A stretch of DNA of 64,000 nt, taken from the NCBI GenBank assembly GCA_027493775.1, contig JAOSKE010000003.1:519761-583760 (forward strand), given 5' to 3'. Source of the DNA: Kiritimatiellia bacterium (lineage in GTDB: Bacteria > Verrucomicrobiota > Kiritimatiellia > CAIVKH01). The position numbers were made by a program, and so were the translations under genes. The notes beneath the pieces are model-generated. The model searched no databases and was not told where the DNA came from. It saw nothing but the letters and a program-made list of their open reading frames with translations. Shown here piece after piece: positions 34,203 to 42,916 of this stretch; the first letter of the stretch is position 1, and each line of letters begins with the position of its first letter.

Positions 34203-35360
34203 CGGCATGGCGTGTCCAGGATCAGGAGGGGGGTCGTAGCGTGGCGGGTGAGGGGATATAGACCCGAAGTGGAGTGGGTCTGCGGTGGCTTTTGTTGTTT
34301 GGTTTTCAATGTAGTTTGCTGAATGGATTGGGTGTCCACAGAAACGCAAGCGGGCTTCTGCTGGAGAGCAACTCGCCGAGGGATACGTGGATATTGCGAC
34401 CACAGGTCGGGGCCGGGGAGTCATCTCCCCGGCCTTTTCATTGCCGACCTGGGGAGCAAGCGATGCCTCTGAAAACTCCGCCGACTTGTCCGCCGAAGCC
34501 TTGGCGGAGGAGGAAGGCGTCTTTGGCAACGACTGCCCTTCGAAGGCCGCTGGACTCATTCCCAGCGCGGTGTGGATGCGGCGCCGATTGTAGTACGTTT
34601 CGATATAGTCAAATACGCGATAGCGAACTGCGGCCAGATCGGGCATTTCCCACCGGTTGAGTTCTTCGCGTTTGATCACCCCGAAAAAGCTCTCCATGGT
34701 GGCATTGTCGTAGCAGTTTCCCCTGGCGCTCATGCTGCGAATGAATCCGAAGGCCTCCGTCCGTTGAATAAACGCCTCGCTGGCATATTGGCTACCCCGA
34801 TCTGAATGGACCACCACGCCGGCCGGCCAGCCTTGGCGTTGGGCGGCCATCTGCAAAGCATCGGTGACCAGGCTGCTTTCCATATGATCGCCGAGTTGCC
34901 AACCGACGATTTTGTGCAGATACAGATCGAGTACGGCGGCCAAATAGACCCAGCCCTGCCCGCTGTGGACATAGGTGATATCCATGGCCCACGCCTGATT
35001 GGCATGGGTTATTTCCATGCTTTTGAGCAGGTTGGGCGCAATCGGGCCACCATGCGAACTCTCGGTAGTTCGCGGCGCCTTGCGGTGCGGGGGTGATCGC
35101 GTACAGACCGGCTTCACGCATCAGGCGGGCCACACGATTTTCACCGCAGATCATGCCTTCGGCTCGAAGCTGGATGCAAATACGTGGACTTCCGTATCGC
35201 TGTTGATGCTCCTGGTACACCCGGTCAATGGCCTGCGTCAGCACGGCGTTTTCCTGGGCACGAGGGCCGGAACCGGTGGATCGGTAAAACGCTCGCGCGC
35301 TGACACGCTCAGGACTTCGGCCAGCCGTTGCACCGGAAACTCGTCGAGCAGCTGATTCAT
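34104..35360 (-). pseudogene. IS3 OrfB (DDE transposase), two frame breaks
   Basis: The integrase-type catalytic core is intact in one frame: WAMDITYVHSGQGWVYLAAV (first Asp), VVHSDRGSQYASEAF (second Asp) and NATMESFFGVIKREEL (Glu). The HTH_21 region YQEHQQRYGSPRICIQLRAE lies in a second frame and the first ~20 residues in a third. Breaks: near 35290-35300, and an extra base in the five-base run 35089-35093. The start overlaps the OrfA stop (ATGA). The 3' end reads out of the IS through a repeat-derived SSSAKASADKSA segment to a stop at 34104. The frame breaks may be consensus errors. Confidence 0.75.
34203..34420. other. Unassigned DNA between the broken ISNCY transposase and the IS3 left end
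   Basis: This stretch is neither ISNCY transposase nor clear IS3 sequence. It contains a GGCCGGGGA...TCTCCCCGGCC hairpin (34411-34434) followed by TTTT that overlaps the likely IS3 left end, so it may be a terminator or part of the IS inverted repeat. It may be the remnant of a third insertion. No gene is visible. Confidence 0.45.
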
Positions 35361-35749
35361 CGCCGACCTCCTTTGGGCATCTGTTGGCTGAAAATATTCA
35401 AAGCCTTTTTTAAAATGTCGCGTTGCTCCCGCAGATCTTCCGCCTCCAGCCGGGCGGCCTCCAAGGCCGCCACCAGTTCGCTCGGCTTCATCTGCTCGGT
35501 TCCGGTCACTGCCTGATCGGCCCGTTCCAGCTGCTCCCGCTTCCAGCGGGCCAGCAGGTTGCCTCGGATACCCAGTTCACGAGACACCTCGGCGCATGAC
35601 TTGTTGGTCCGGATGACTCGGTTAACAGCATCGTGTTTAAAGGCATCATCAAAATGACGCCTCGTTTTCGCTTGGTTGGTCGTTGTGGTCATAACTTTTT
35701 TTCACTATCAGCTAAGACCCAACGCTGTCTACTTTTTCGGGGAGGCTCA
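34421..35749 (-). mobile_element. IS3-family insertion sequence
   Basis: An element of about 1.33 kb with OrfA and OrfB transposase genes read on the minus strand. The right end (minus strand) starts TGAGCCTCCCCGA at 35749; the left end near 34421 (TCATCTCCCCGG) is a weak match, so that boundary is approximate. It lies inside an ISNCY-like transposase whose two halves flank it. Size and gene order are standard for the family. Confidence 0.7.
35357..35692 (-). CDS. IS3-family transposase OrfA
   Basis: A 111-aa protein with an N-terminal helix-turn-helix (RRHFDDAFKHDAVNRV, CAEVSRELGIRGNLLARWKR) and a C-terminal leucine-zipper-like helix (AALEAARLEAEDLREQRDIL), the usual OrfA layout for binding the IS ends and pairing with OrfB. 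ATG at 35692. Intact. Confidence 0.88.
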   Translation of the reverse strand: MTTTTNQAKTRRHFDDAFKHDAVNRVIRTNKSCAEVSRELGIRGNLLARWKREQLERADQAVTGTEQMKPSELVAALEAARLEAEDLREQRDILKKALNIFSQQMPKGGRR

Positions 35750-35750
35750 G

Positions 35751-36224
35751 ATCGAGGCAGCGAATCGGCATCTCGATAAAGTGTTCCTGCCGGAGCTGAA
35801 CCGTCGGTTCACGTGCAAGCCCCGCGAACACGGCGATCTGCATCGCTCGCTTCCTGCCGGGCTGCAACTCAAAGATATCCTTTGCTTTGAAGAACCCCGG
35901 GTTGTTCAAAATGACTGGACCGTTCGATGGCGGAATCGCTACTTCCAGATCGCCCGCCAACACGAGGTTCTTCACCTGGCCGGGCGATCCATCATCATCC
36001 GGGAGCGCCTCGATGGGACCCTTGCCCTGATCTATCGCGCTGAGCGATTGCGGTTCAAAGAGCTGCCTCATCGGCCGCGTCCGGTGCTGCGGGTTGTTCC
36101 TCCGCGCCCCCGCGGTTCGTGCGTTCCGACGCCCGATCATCCGTGGCGCAAACCACTGCTGGTTGGGGGACGGCTCGGCGCAGCGCGATGGGTGTCTGGT
36201 TCTTGTTCGTGGGAAAAAATTTGA
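35751..36224 (+). pseudogene. ISNCY-like transposase, 3' half
   Basis: The frame opens immediately at the IS3 right end with IEAANRHLDKVFLPELNRRF, then LKDILCFEEPRVVQNDWTVR and WRNRYFQIARQHEVLHLAG, the C-terminal part of ISNCY (ISDol1-type) transposases. About 20 residues expected between GRVERA (34202) and this point are absent, so insertion of IS3 came with a small deletion or replacement. The tail from about 36100 is Pro/Arg-rich. Confidence 0.75.
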
Positions 36225-36232
36225 GGGGCTGC

Positions 36233-36260
36233 TTGCTTTGACGGCGGGGCGCGATACACT
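36233..36260 (+). promoter_or_regulatory. Possible promoter of typA
   Basis: TTGCTT (36233-36238), 16 bases, TACACT (36255-36260). The ATG of typA is 12 bases further on and has no ribosome site, so a leaderless message is possible. Weak hexamers, low confidence. Confidence 0.3.
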
Positions 36261-36272
36261 GCGCGCCCTTTT

Positions 36273-38114
36273 ATGAGTACTACGAAATATCGGAATGTCG
36301 CCATCATCGCACACGTGGATCATGGCAAAACTACACTCGTGGATAAAATGCTGCGCGAAGGCGGGGCGTTTAATGTGCGGGAAGAGGTCGAAGAGCGGGC
36401 GATGGATTCGATGGATCTGGAGCGCGAAAAGGGCATCACAATCAAGGCCAAGAATGCTTCCATTCATTGGAACGACCTGACGATCAATATCGTGGATACC
36501 CCCGGGCACGCGGATTTCGGCGGCGAGGTCGAACGCATCATGAAGATGGTGGATGGCGTGCTGCTCCTCGTGGATGCCGTGGATGGGCCGCAGGCGCAAA
36601 CTCGCTTCGTCCTGCAAAAGGCGTTGAAGAATGGCCTGAAGCCAATCGTCGTGATCAATAAAATTGATCGCGAACACGCAGACCCGGATCGAGTTCATAA
36701 TCAAGTGCTGGAATTGTTGCTCGACTTGCATGCGACAGAGGAGCAGTTCAACTGCCCGTTCATCCTTGCAAGCGCGCGCGATGGCTTTGCGATTCGCAAT
36801 TTGGACGACGCCCGCGTCGGTATGGGTCCCCTCCTCGATTTGATCGCGGAATATATTCCGCCGCCGACAGGAAACGTAGAAGCGCCGTTCCAAATGCTGA
36901 TCAGCAACTTGGACTGGAGCGACTTCGTCGGTCGTATCGCGATCGGCCGCATCACGGCGGGCCGCGTGAACACGGGCGACTCCATCGTCTGTATTCACAA
37001 GAACGGGAAGCGCGAACGCGCAAAAGTATCAAAGGTCTTTGCGTTCAGCGGAATGCGCACCGAGGAATCCGTCGCTGGCGAGGCCGGAAACATCGTCGGC
37101 ATTTCCGGTTTTGAAGATTTGGACATCGGTGAAACGCTCTGCGATGACGAGTCGCGTGAGCCGATTCCTTTCGTGGAGCTGGACCCGCCGACAATTCAAA
37201 TGCAGTTTTGTGTGAACGATGGCCCGCTGGCTGGCCGGGACGGTAAATTCCTCACCTCTCGCCAACTCCGCGAGCGGCTACAGAAGGAAACACGCACCAG
37301 CATCTCGCTTTCGGTTGAAGACACAGACGCACCGAACATCTTCCTTGTCAGTGCACGCGGCGAACTGCAAATCGCGGTACTCGTCGAGCAGATGCGCCGC
37401 GAAGGCTTTGAACTGCTCGTCTCGCGGCCCGAAGTCATTATGCGAACGGTGGACGGCCAGCGGCTCGAACCGTTCGAGACGCTCTGGGTGGATACGCCGC
37501 AAGATCGGCTCGGCGACATCATGCAAAACCTAGCAGGACGCAAAGCGCAGATCGTCAATATGCACCACCACCTGAATTCCGGCTCCGCGGGAACTGCTCG
37601 TGTGGACGTCGAGGCGGTGATTCCGACACGCGGCCTCATCGGATTCGAGACGGATATGATTAACCTGACCAGTGGCCAAGCCGTGATGAGTCATATCTTC
37701 AAAGAATATGGGCCGCATTGCGGCCCGGTTACGAGCCGTTTGAGCGGCACACTGGTTTCCATGGACAAGGGCATCGCGACGGCGTTCGCACTGGACACAC
37801 TGCAAGAGCGCGGAAAGCTACTCATCAAACCCGGCGACGAGGTCTATGAGGGCATGATTGTCGGAGAGAACCCGCGGGCAGAAGACATTCCTGTCAATCC
37901 GACGAAGGAAAAACATCTGACAAATATGCGGAGTCAGGGCGAAGGCAAAGGCATCATGCTCGAACCGCCGATCATCCTCTCGCTGGAACGCGCCATTGAA
38001 TATATCGCACAGGATGAATACGTTGAGGCGACACCGCACAGCCTACGACTGCGCAAAAAAATTCTCGACGCGACGCAACGCAAACGGGCGAATAAACGCG
38101 CGACGGATAACTAA
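36273..38114 (+). CDS. typA: Ribosome-associated GTPase TypA/BipA
   Basis: A 613-aa translational GTPase. G1 [15 protein letters not shown], switch I region [15 protein letters not shown]3 [16 protein letters not shown]4 NKIDR and G5 SARDG are all present. Domain II and the BipA-specific C-terminal domain follow ([54 protein letters not shown] end). It binds the ribosome like EF-G and helps 50S assembly and stress or cold responses. ATG 36273 lies just downstream of the ISNCY remnant, so the upstream control region may have been replaced by IS DNA. Intact. Confidence 0.96.
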   Translation: MSTTKYRNVAIIAHVDHGKTTLVDKMLREGGAFNVREEVEERAMDSMDLEREKGITIKAKNASIHWNDLTINIVDTPGHADFGGEVERIMKMVDGVLLLVDAVDGPQAQTRFVLQKALKNGLKPIVVINKIDREHADPDRVHNQVLELLLDLHATEEQFNCPFILASARDGFAIRNLDDARVGMGPLLDLIAEYIPPPTGNVEAPFQMLISNLDWSDFVGRIAIGRITAGRVNTGDSIVCIHKNGKRERAKVSKVFAFSGMRTEESVAGEAGNIVGISGFEDLDIGETLCDDESREPIPFVELDPPTIQMQFCVNDGPLAGRDGKFLTSRQLRERLQKETRTSISLSVEDTDAPNIFLVSARGELQIAVLVEQMRREGFELLVSRPEVIMRTVDGQRLEPFETLWVDTPQDRLGDIMQNLAGRKAQIVNMHHHLNSGSAGTARVDVEAVIPTRGLIGFETDMINLTSGQAVMSHIFKEYGPHCGPVTSRLSGTLVSMDKGIATAFALDTLQERGKLLIKPGDEVYEGMIVGENPRAEDIPVNPTKEKHLTNMRSQGEGKGIMLEPPIILSLERAIEYIAQDEYVEATPHSLRLRKKILDATQRKRANKRATDN

Positions 38115-38146
38115 ACTACTTCGCGCTCAAGCGGGGCAGAGAAAAC

Positions 38147-38785
38147 TTAAATCCGCGAACGCTGGCTGAGGTAGTGGAACCAAAGCAAACGTGCGGCGAC
38201 TGCACGATGGGGCCGCCACGCCAATGCCATGCGATCCACTTTCGCAGTGGGCAATTTTGTTCGCAAGCCGCGAAGGTCTGAAACGGCCTTCTCCAGCGCG
38301 AGATCGCCCGACGGCCAGACGTCGGCTCTCTTCAATGAAAAAAGGAGATAGGTGTCGGATGTCCATTTCCCGATTCCGCGGAATTCACATAATCGCGCCC
38401 GCGCGTCGTCGTTTGACATTTTTCGCAAGGACTCAAAACTGAACTCGCCCGCAACAACTGCTTCGGCAATGCCGCGGGCGTAGGACGCTTTCTGGCGGCT
38501 GAATCCGATTTTTTTCAACTGGGCATCCGTGAGCGAAACAAATGCGGATGGAGTGACTTCGGAAATAGCTCTTTGAAGTTTTTGAAACGCGGCATCTGCG
38601 GACTCAATGGAGACCTGTTGCGCGAGAATATCGAGAACCAGCCCTGCAAATCCGGGCGTGTGTTTCCAAAATGGAGGATACCCCCACTCCTTGACGATTC
38701 GGGCAAACAAGGGATGGCGTTCCGTGAGTACGGCAATGGCGCGACGAAAACGTGCCGGGGTCAGGGTTTCAGATTTTTCGCTCAT
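38147..38785 (-). CDS. AlkA-like HhH-GPD DNA-3-methyladenine glycosylase
   Basis: A 212-aa base-excision enzyme removing alkylated bases. It has the helix-hairpin-helix and catalytic Asp LCEFRGIGKWTSDTYLLFSL, DVWPSGDLALEKAV, and an N-terminal fold with FAGLVLDILAQQVSIESADA. It overlaps tag by 4 bases, so the two alkylation-repair genes form an operon. Convergent with typA; 32 bases separate them with no obvious terminator. Confidence 0.9.
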   Translation of the reverse strand: MSEKSETLTPARFRRAIAVLTERHPLFARIVKEWGYPPFWKHTPGFAGLVLDILAQQVSIESADAAFQKLQRAISEVTPSAFVSLTDAQLKKIGFSRQKASYARGIAEAVVAGEFSFESLRKMSNDDARARLCEFRGIGKWTSDTYLLFSLKRADVWPSGDLALEKAVSDLRGLRTKLPTAKVDRMALAWRPHRAVAARLLWFHYLSQRSRI

Positions 38786-39375
38786 CGAACGCTCCGCTCG
38801 ACAGCCGTCTTAATCTCTGCGTGGCGAAAACAATCAACGACATGGTCGTTGACCATTCCGACCGCCTGCATAAACGCATAGCAAATGGTTGAGCCGACAA
38901 ACGTGAATCCACGCTTCTTCAATTCTTTGCTCATCGCATCAGAGATTTTCGTATTCGCAGGCACATCCGCCAGCGACTTGCGCACATTTTGAATGGGCAC
39001 TCCATCCACATAACGCCACAAAAAGACATCGAGTGACCCGAACTCTTCCTGTAGCTGCAGAACACCGCGCGCGGACTTAATTGCGGACTCGATTTTTAAC
39101 CGATTTCGAATGATTCCAGCGTCTGCGAGGAGTCGCGCGAGGTCTTGTGTCGTGTAGCGGGCCACACGATCAGGGTCGAATTGATTAAACGCGCGCCGAT
39201 AATTTTCGCGCCGCTTCAGAATTGTCAGCCAACTCAATCCGGCCTGCGCCCCTTCGAGAAGAAGGAATTCAAACAGCTTTCGGTCGTCGTGGACGGGGGT
39301 CCCCCACTCTTTATCATGATACGCGACATAGAGCGGATCGGTTCCGCACCAACCGCATCGGTTCAAGTTCTTCAT
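38782..39375 (-). CDS. tag: DNA-3-methyladenine glycosylase I
   Basis: A 197-aa Tag enzyme that excises 3-methyladenine. The N-terminal RCGWCGTDPLYVAYHDKEWG carries the first Zn ligands (Cys and His); AGLSWLTILKRRENYRRAF and GFTFVGSTICYAFMQAVGMV are signature segments, and the C-terminal CFRH supplies the last Zn ligands. The start is set at MKNLNRCGWCG (39375) rather than an upstream in-frame ATG because Tag proteins begin close to this Cys. First gene of the tag-alkA pair. Confidence 0.94.
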   Translation of the reverse strand: MKNLNRCGWCGTDPLYVAYHDKEWGTPVHDDRKLFEFLLLEGAQAGLSWLTILKRRENYRRAFNQFDPDRVARYTTQDLARLLADAGIIRNRLKIESAIKSARGVLQLQEEFGSLDVFLWRYVDGVPIQNVRKSLADVPANTKISDAMSKELKKRGFTFVGSTICYAFMQAVGMVNDHVVDCFRHAEIKTAVERSVR

Positions 39376-39559
39376 TTGGTGAACGTACTGTTGCCGGGAT
39401 GGATGCACAAGGGCGCGCCCTTGCCCAGCGGGTTCGCATCGGCAAAAAGGCGCAGTGTCCGCGCTTGCATGGGCGGGGCGATTCGCTACATTCGCGGGCA
39501 GTTTTTACGAAGGGCTGCAGTCGCGCGGCCCCGTCACCCCACAAGACAGGAGAACGAAA

Positions 39560-40784
39560 ATGGCGAAGAAAAAGACCAAGCTCGTCGGCAATATGATCAT
39601 CGCGCAAAGCGGTGGGCCGACCGTTGTGATCAACCAAAGTCTCGTCGGCGCGGTGCTCGAAGCAAAGAAGCACAAGGAGATCAAAAAAAATTTACGGCTC
39701 GCTGCACGGCTTGCAGGGGATTCTCGACGAAAATTTCTGCGACCTCGGCAAGGAAACCAAGGCCAACCTCGAACTCGTCGCACAGACCCCTTCCTCCGCG
39801 CTTGGCTCGGTTCGTAAAAAGCCTACGGCAGATGACTGCCACAAAGTGTTCAAGGTTCTTCAGAAGTACAACATTCGTTACTTCTTCTACATCGGCGGAA
39901 ACGACAGCGCCGAGACGACGCACATCATCAACGAAGCCGCGATCAAAGAAGGCTACGCGCTGAAATGCTTCCACATCTGCAAGACGATTGACAACGATCT
40001 TCGTGAAAACGATCACACGCCCGGCTTTGGCAGCGCCGCAAAATTTGTCGCGCAGGCTTTCATGGGCGACAACCTCGACAACCGTGCACTCCCCGGCGTA
40101 AAGATCAACGTCATTATGGGGCGTCATGCAGGCTTTCTGACCGCTGCCGCCGCACTCGCGCGTCAGTACCCGGACGACGGGCCACACCTGATCTACCTTC
40201 CGGAGCGTCCCTTCTCAATGACCAAGTTTGTGAACGACGTAAAGGCCGTGTACAACAAACTCGGGCGCTGCGTAATTGCGGTTTCCGAAGGCATTTCCGA
40301 CAAGAGCGGCGAGGCGATTGCCAGCAAGTTCATCAAAGAGGTGGACAGCCACGGGAACGTACAGCTTTCTGGCTCCGGCGCACTCGGCGACCTCCTTTCC
40401 AAGCAGATCAAAGAGAAGGCTAAAATTTCTCGCGTCCGCGCCGACACCTTCGGTTACCTCCAGCGTTCATTCGCTGGCGTCGCATCGGCGGTGGATCAGA
40501 AAGAAGCCCGCGCGGCTGGTATCGCAGCAGTGAAGTTTGCCTGCGGCGGCCAATACGACAACGGCTCCACCGCAATCAAGCGCGCACCCGGATCGAAGTA
40601 TATGACTTGGATTGAGCGCACGGAGCTTCGGAATGTGGCGAAGGAAACACGTCACATGCCCGATGCGTGGATTGCCAAGAGCGCGAACGATGTCACACCA
40701 GCCTTTATCAAATACGCCGCTCCCATCGTCGGCCCCTTGCCCCAAATGGGTCGCCTCAAAGCGGTAAAAGTTGCGAAGAAGTAA
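39560..40784 (+). CDS. pfp: PPi-dependent 6-phosphofructokinase (frameshifted)
   Basis: It phosphorylates fructose 6-phosphate with PPi, reversibly. The N-terminal frame has MIIAQSGGPTVVINQSLVG; the main frame has KIYGSLHGLQGILDENFCDL (after joining), YIGGNDSAETTHII, GFGSAAKFVAQ and GRHAGFLTAA. The Asp after GGN matches the position that in this superfamily separates PPi-users (Asp) from ATP-users (Gly); the preceding residue is Asn where Asp is usual. The frames join if one A is removed from the eight-A run 39683-39690. ATG 39560 has AGGAG upstream. The corrected length of ~408 aa fits this clade. It complements the putative PPi-PEPCK at the left edge. Confidence 0.9.
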
Positions 40785-40802
40785 GGCGACGAACATTCCG
40801 TG

Positions 40803-40834
40803 AAAAAAGGGCGCGAGGAATCGCGCCCTTTTTT
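40803..40834 (+). terminator. Rho-independent terminator of pfp
   Basis: A 14-bp stem AAAAAAGGGCGCGA / TCGCGCCCTTTTTT with a 4-base loop, starting 18 bases after the pfp stop and ending in a T-run. Symmetric enough to act in both directions. Confidence 0.9.
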
Positions 40835-41059
40835 GTGTCGTCGAGCTGATCGCCCACAATGGTGGTCATAACGGAGGGGACGACCTCGTCGGACGGGCCT
40901 GCGGATCGTGCATACAAGGGCCATATTTTCAAACCGCAAGGATGTGCACAATGACGTCGAGTTGGAATTCGCGCTACTTCGCAATAACCCCGCGTTTCGC
41001 GGGACAGGTTCGCGGAGATATTCTTCGACAAGCTCGCGGTGTGCTATAGTTCTGCGAAT

Positions 41060-41683
41060 ATGGCGGGTGAAATTAAGAAGCGCACGCGGATGGGGTTGGG
41101 GGCGGAGCTTGCGCTGATCTTTGTGGTGTGGCCATTGGTGGCCGCGCTGTTGCCGGACTTTTCGCGGATCTATCTGTTTGTTCCGATTTTCGCTTATTCC
41201 GCCGTCGTGTTTTTCTTGTCGCGTCCACCCCGCTTGCAGCCGGAATGGACGTGGCGGGTTCCCGCGCTTCGCTTGCTCGCTGCAACGCCGTTCCTTCTGG
41301 CGCTGACATGGTTGCTTGTTCCTCAACTCTGGTTCGCCTTCCCGCGACAACATCCGGGCTGGTGGGCGGTGGTCATGGCGCTGTATCCGTTCCTCTCCGC
41401 GTGGCCGCAGGAGTTTGTTTATCGTCGGTTCTTTTTCTGGCGTTACACGGCGATTCTGGGACGTGGCGCGATGCGATTAGTGGTGAATGCGCTGGTCTTT
41501 GGTTGGCTTCATCTTATTTTCTGGAATGCGCCGGCGCTGATTCTCGGGTCCATCGGTGGCTGGATTTTCGCGCGCACATTTGAGCGGTCGCGCAATCTGA
41601 CGCTGGTCTGGATCGAACACGCGCTCTACGGAATGATCGCGTTCACGATCGGGCTCGGTCGCTTTTTCTACAATGGGAATTAA
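41060..41683 (+). CDS. CPBP-family intramembrane protein (variant active site)
   Basis: A 207-aa polytopic membrane protein with the CPBP (Rce1/Abi) layout. Motif 1 QEFVYRRFFFW aligns with EExxxR, but the first Glu is Gln; motif 2 FGWLHLIFW supplies His; motif 3 HALYG supplies His. Family proteins are membrane peptidases or scaffolds. The start is MAGEIKKRTRMG at 41060; a TATAGT box ends 10 bases upstream, suggesting a leaderless message. Upstream, 40835-41035 holds no recognisable gene. The Glu-to-Gln change makes catalysis doubtful. Confidence 0.75.
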   Translation: MAGEIKKRTRMGLGAELALIFVVWPLVAALLPDFSRIYLFVPIFAYSAVVFFLSRPPRLQPEWTWRVPALRLLAATPFLLALTWLLVPQLWFAFPRQHPGWWAVVMALYPFLSAWPQEFVYRRFFFWRYTAILGRGAMRLVVNALVFGWLHLIFWNAPALILGSIGGWIFARTFERSRNLTLVWIEHALYGMIAFTIGLGRFFYNGN

Positions 41684-41777
41684 GTATTGCGTCTCGCGCG
41701 GGTCGCAAGGGGAATTGGGATAGACCGCAGGGGAGTAATAATCCGAGTTGGAACGTCTCAATTAATCGGGAACATTC

Positions 41778-41805
41778 CGGCCCGCCCGGCGGTCGGGCCC
41801 TACCT
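41778..41805. repeat. Copy of a dispersed GCCCGGCGGTCGGGCCCTACC repeat
   Basis: The module CGGTCGGGCCCTACCT at 41790-41805 recurs at 60075-60090 on the same strand. As the reverse complement with small changes (GGGTAGGGCGTGACCGCCGG) it also occurs at 24011 and 24387. All are intergenic. The surrounding 41684-41848 holds no gene. Confidence 0.7.
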
Positions 41806-41848
41806 GGTGGATTTTAATGATTCGCGGTTTCGCTATTATATTCGGGGC

Positions 41849-42874
41849 TTATATGGCGGCGAGGAACGCCTGCATCTGTTCATCGGAGCCGATGGTGATG
41901 CGGAGATAGTCATTGATGCGCGGGGCGGAGAAGTGGCGGACGAGGATTTTGTTTGCGCGGAGGTGTTGCATCAGGTCGGCAGCCGAGGCGGCCAAGGGGC
42001 GCGCGAAGAGGAAGTTTGTGGCGGAAGGGAATACATTCCATCCGCGCACACGGAGCGCATCGGCTGTATTTTCACGCGTGGCGATAATCTTCTGGGCATT
42101 TGTGCGCATCCAAGTTTGATCGCGCAGGGCGGCGGCGCCGATTCGCTGTGTGGGTGCGTTGACGTTGTAGGAGTCGCGAATTTTGTTCAACGCTTCGATC
42201 AGGGGCGTCGGGCCGACGGCGTAACCGAGCCGGATGCCCGCGAGCGAATACGACTTCGAGAGTGTTCGTGAAACGAGGACGTTCGGCAGGGAGAGCGCCA
42301 CATCCATAAAATTGTCGGGCGCAAAATCCGCGTATGCTTCATCGAGTACCACCACGCCTTGGAAGGTCTTGCAGAACGCCTCCACCTTTTCGCGGGGGTA
42401 CATCGTCCCTGTCGGCGCATTTGGCGTTGTCAAAAAGAAAAGCGGGGCGACATCTGCGGGCGGCTCGGTCCAACTGAAATCATCGGCCAGCGGCAATAGT
42501 TTCATCGGCGCGTCAGCGATTGCGGAGAGGACGGGATACAGAGAGTAGGACGGATCGAAGGATGCGACCGCGCCGTTCGGCGGGACAAATGCGCGTGTGC
42601 AGAGTGCCAGCGTTTCGTCAGAGCCATTCCCCACAAAAACGTTCTCCACCTTGCAACGGTGCAAGTCCGCAATCACGGCGCGAAGTTCCGTTGCCAACGG
42701 ATCGGGATACAGGCGCAACGACTCGACAGAAAGCGACCGCACGACCTCATCAACCCGCGGCGACGGTGGGTACGGGTTCTCGTTCGTGTTGAGTTTGATC
42801 AGACCCTCAACGTGCAACTGCTCGCCGGGGATGTAGGGATGGAGCGCAACAACGGATGGACGAATTAACTTCAT
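41849..42874 (-). CDS. hisC: Histidinol-phosphate aminotransferase
   Basis: A 341-aa class II PLP aminotransferase converting imidazole-acetol phosphate to histidinol phosphate. It has NTNENPYPPSP, YPDP, NGSDE, NAPTG, DEAYADFA, and the PLP lysine in SRTLSKSYSLAGIRLGY. The start is MKLIRPSVVALHPYIPG (42874), as typical HisC proteins begin; a GTG at 42907 is the alternative. It follows hisD by about 43 bases on the minus strand. Confidence 0.93.
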   Translation of the reverse strand: MKLIRPSVVALHPYIPGEQLHVEGLIKLNTNENPYPPSPRVDEVVRSLSVESLRLYPDPLATELRAVIADLHRCKVENVFVGNGSDETLALCTRAFVPPNGAVASFDPSYSLYPVLSAIADAPMKLLPLADDFSWTEPPADVAPLFFLTTPNAPTGTMYPREKVEAFCKTFQGVVVLDEAYADFAPDNFMDVALSLPNVLVSRTLSKSYSLAGIRLGYAVGPTPLIEALNKIRDSYNVNAPTQRIGAAALRDQTWMRTNAQKIIATRENTADALRVRGWNVFPSATNFLFARPLAASAADLMQHLRANKILVRHFSAPRINDYLRITIGSDEQMQAFLAAI

Positions 42875-42916
42875 ATCGTCATTCACGTACGGTTCTTGAT
42901 TTTGCACGGTTTCGGC

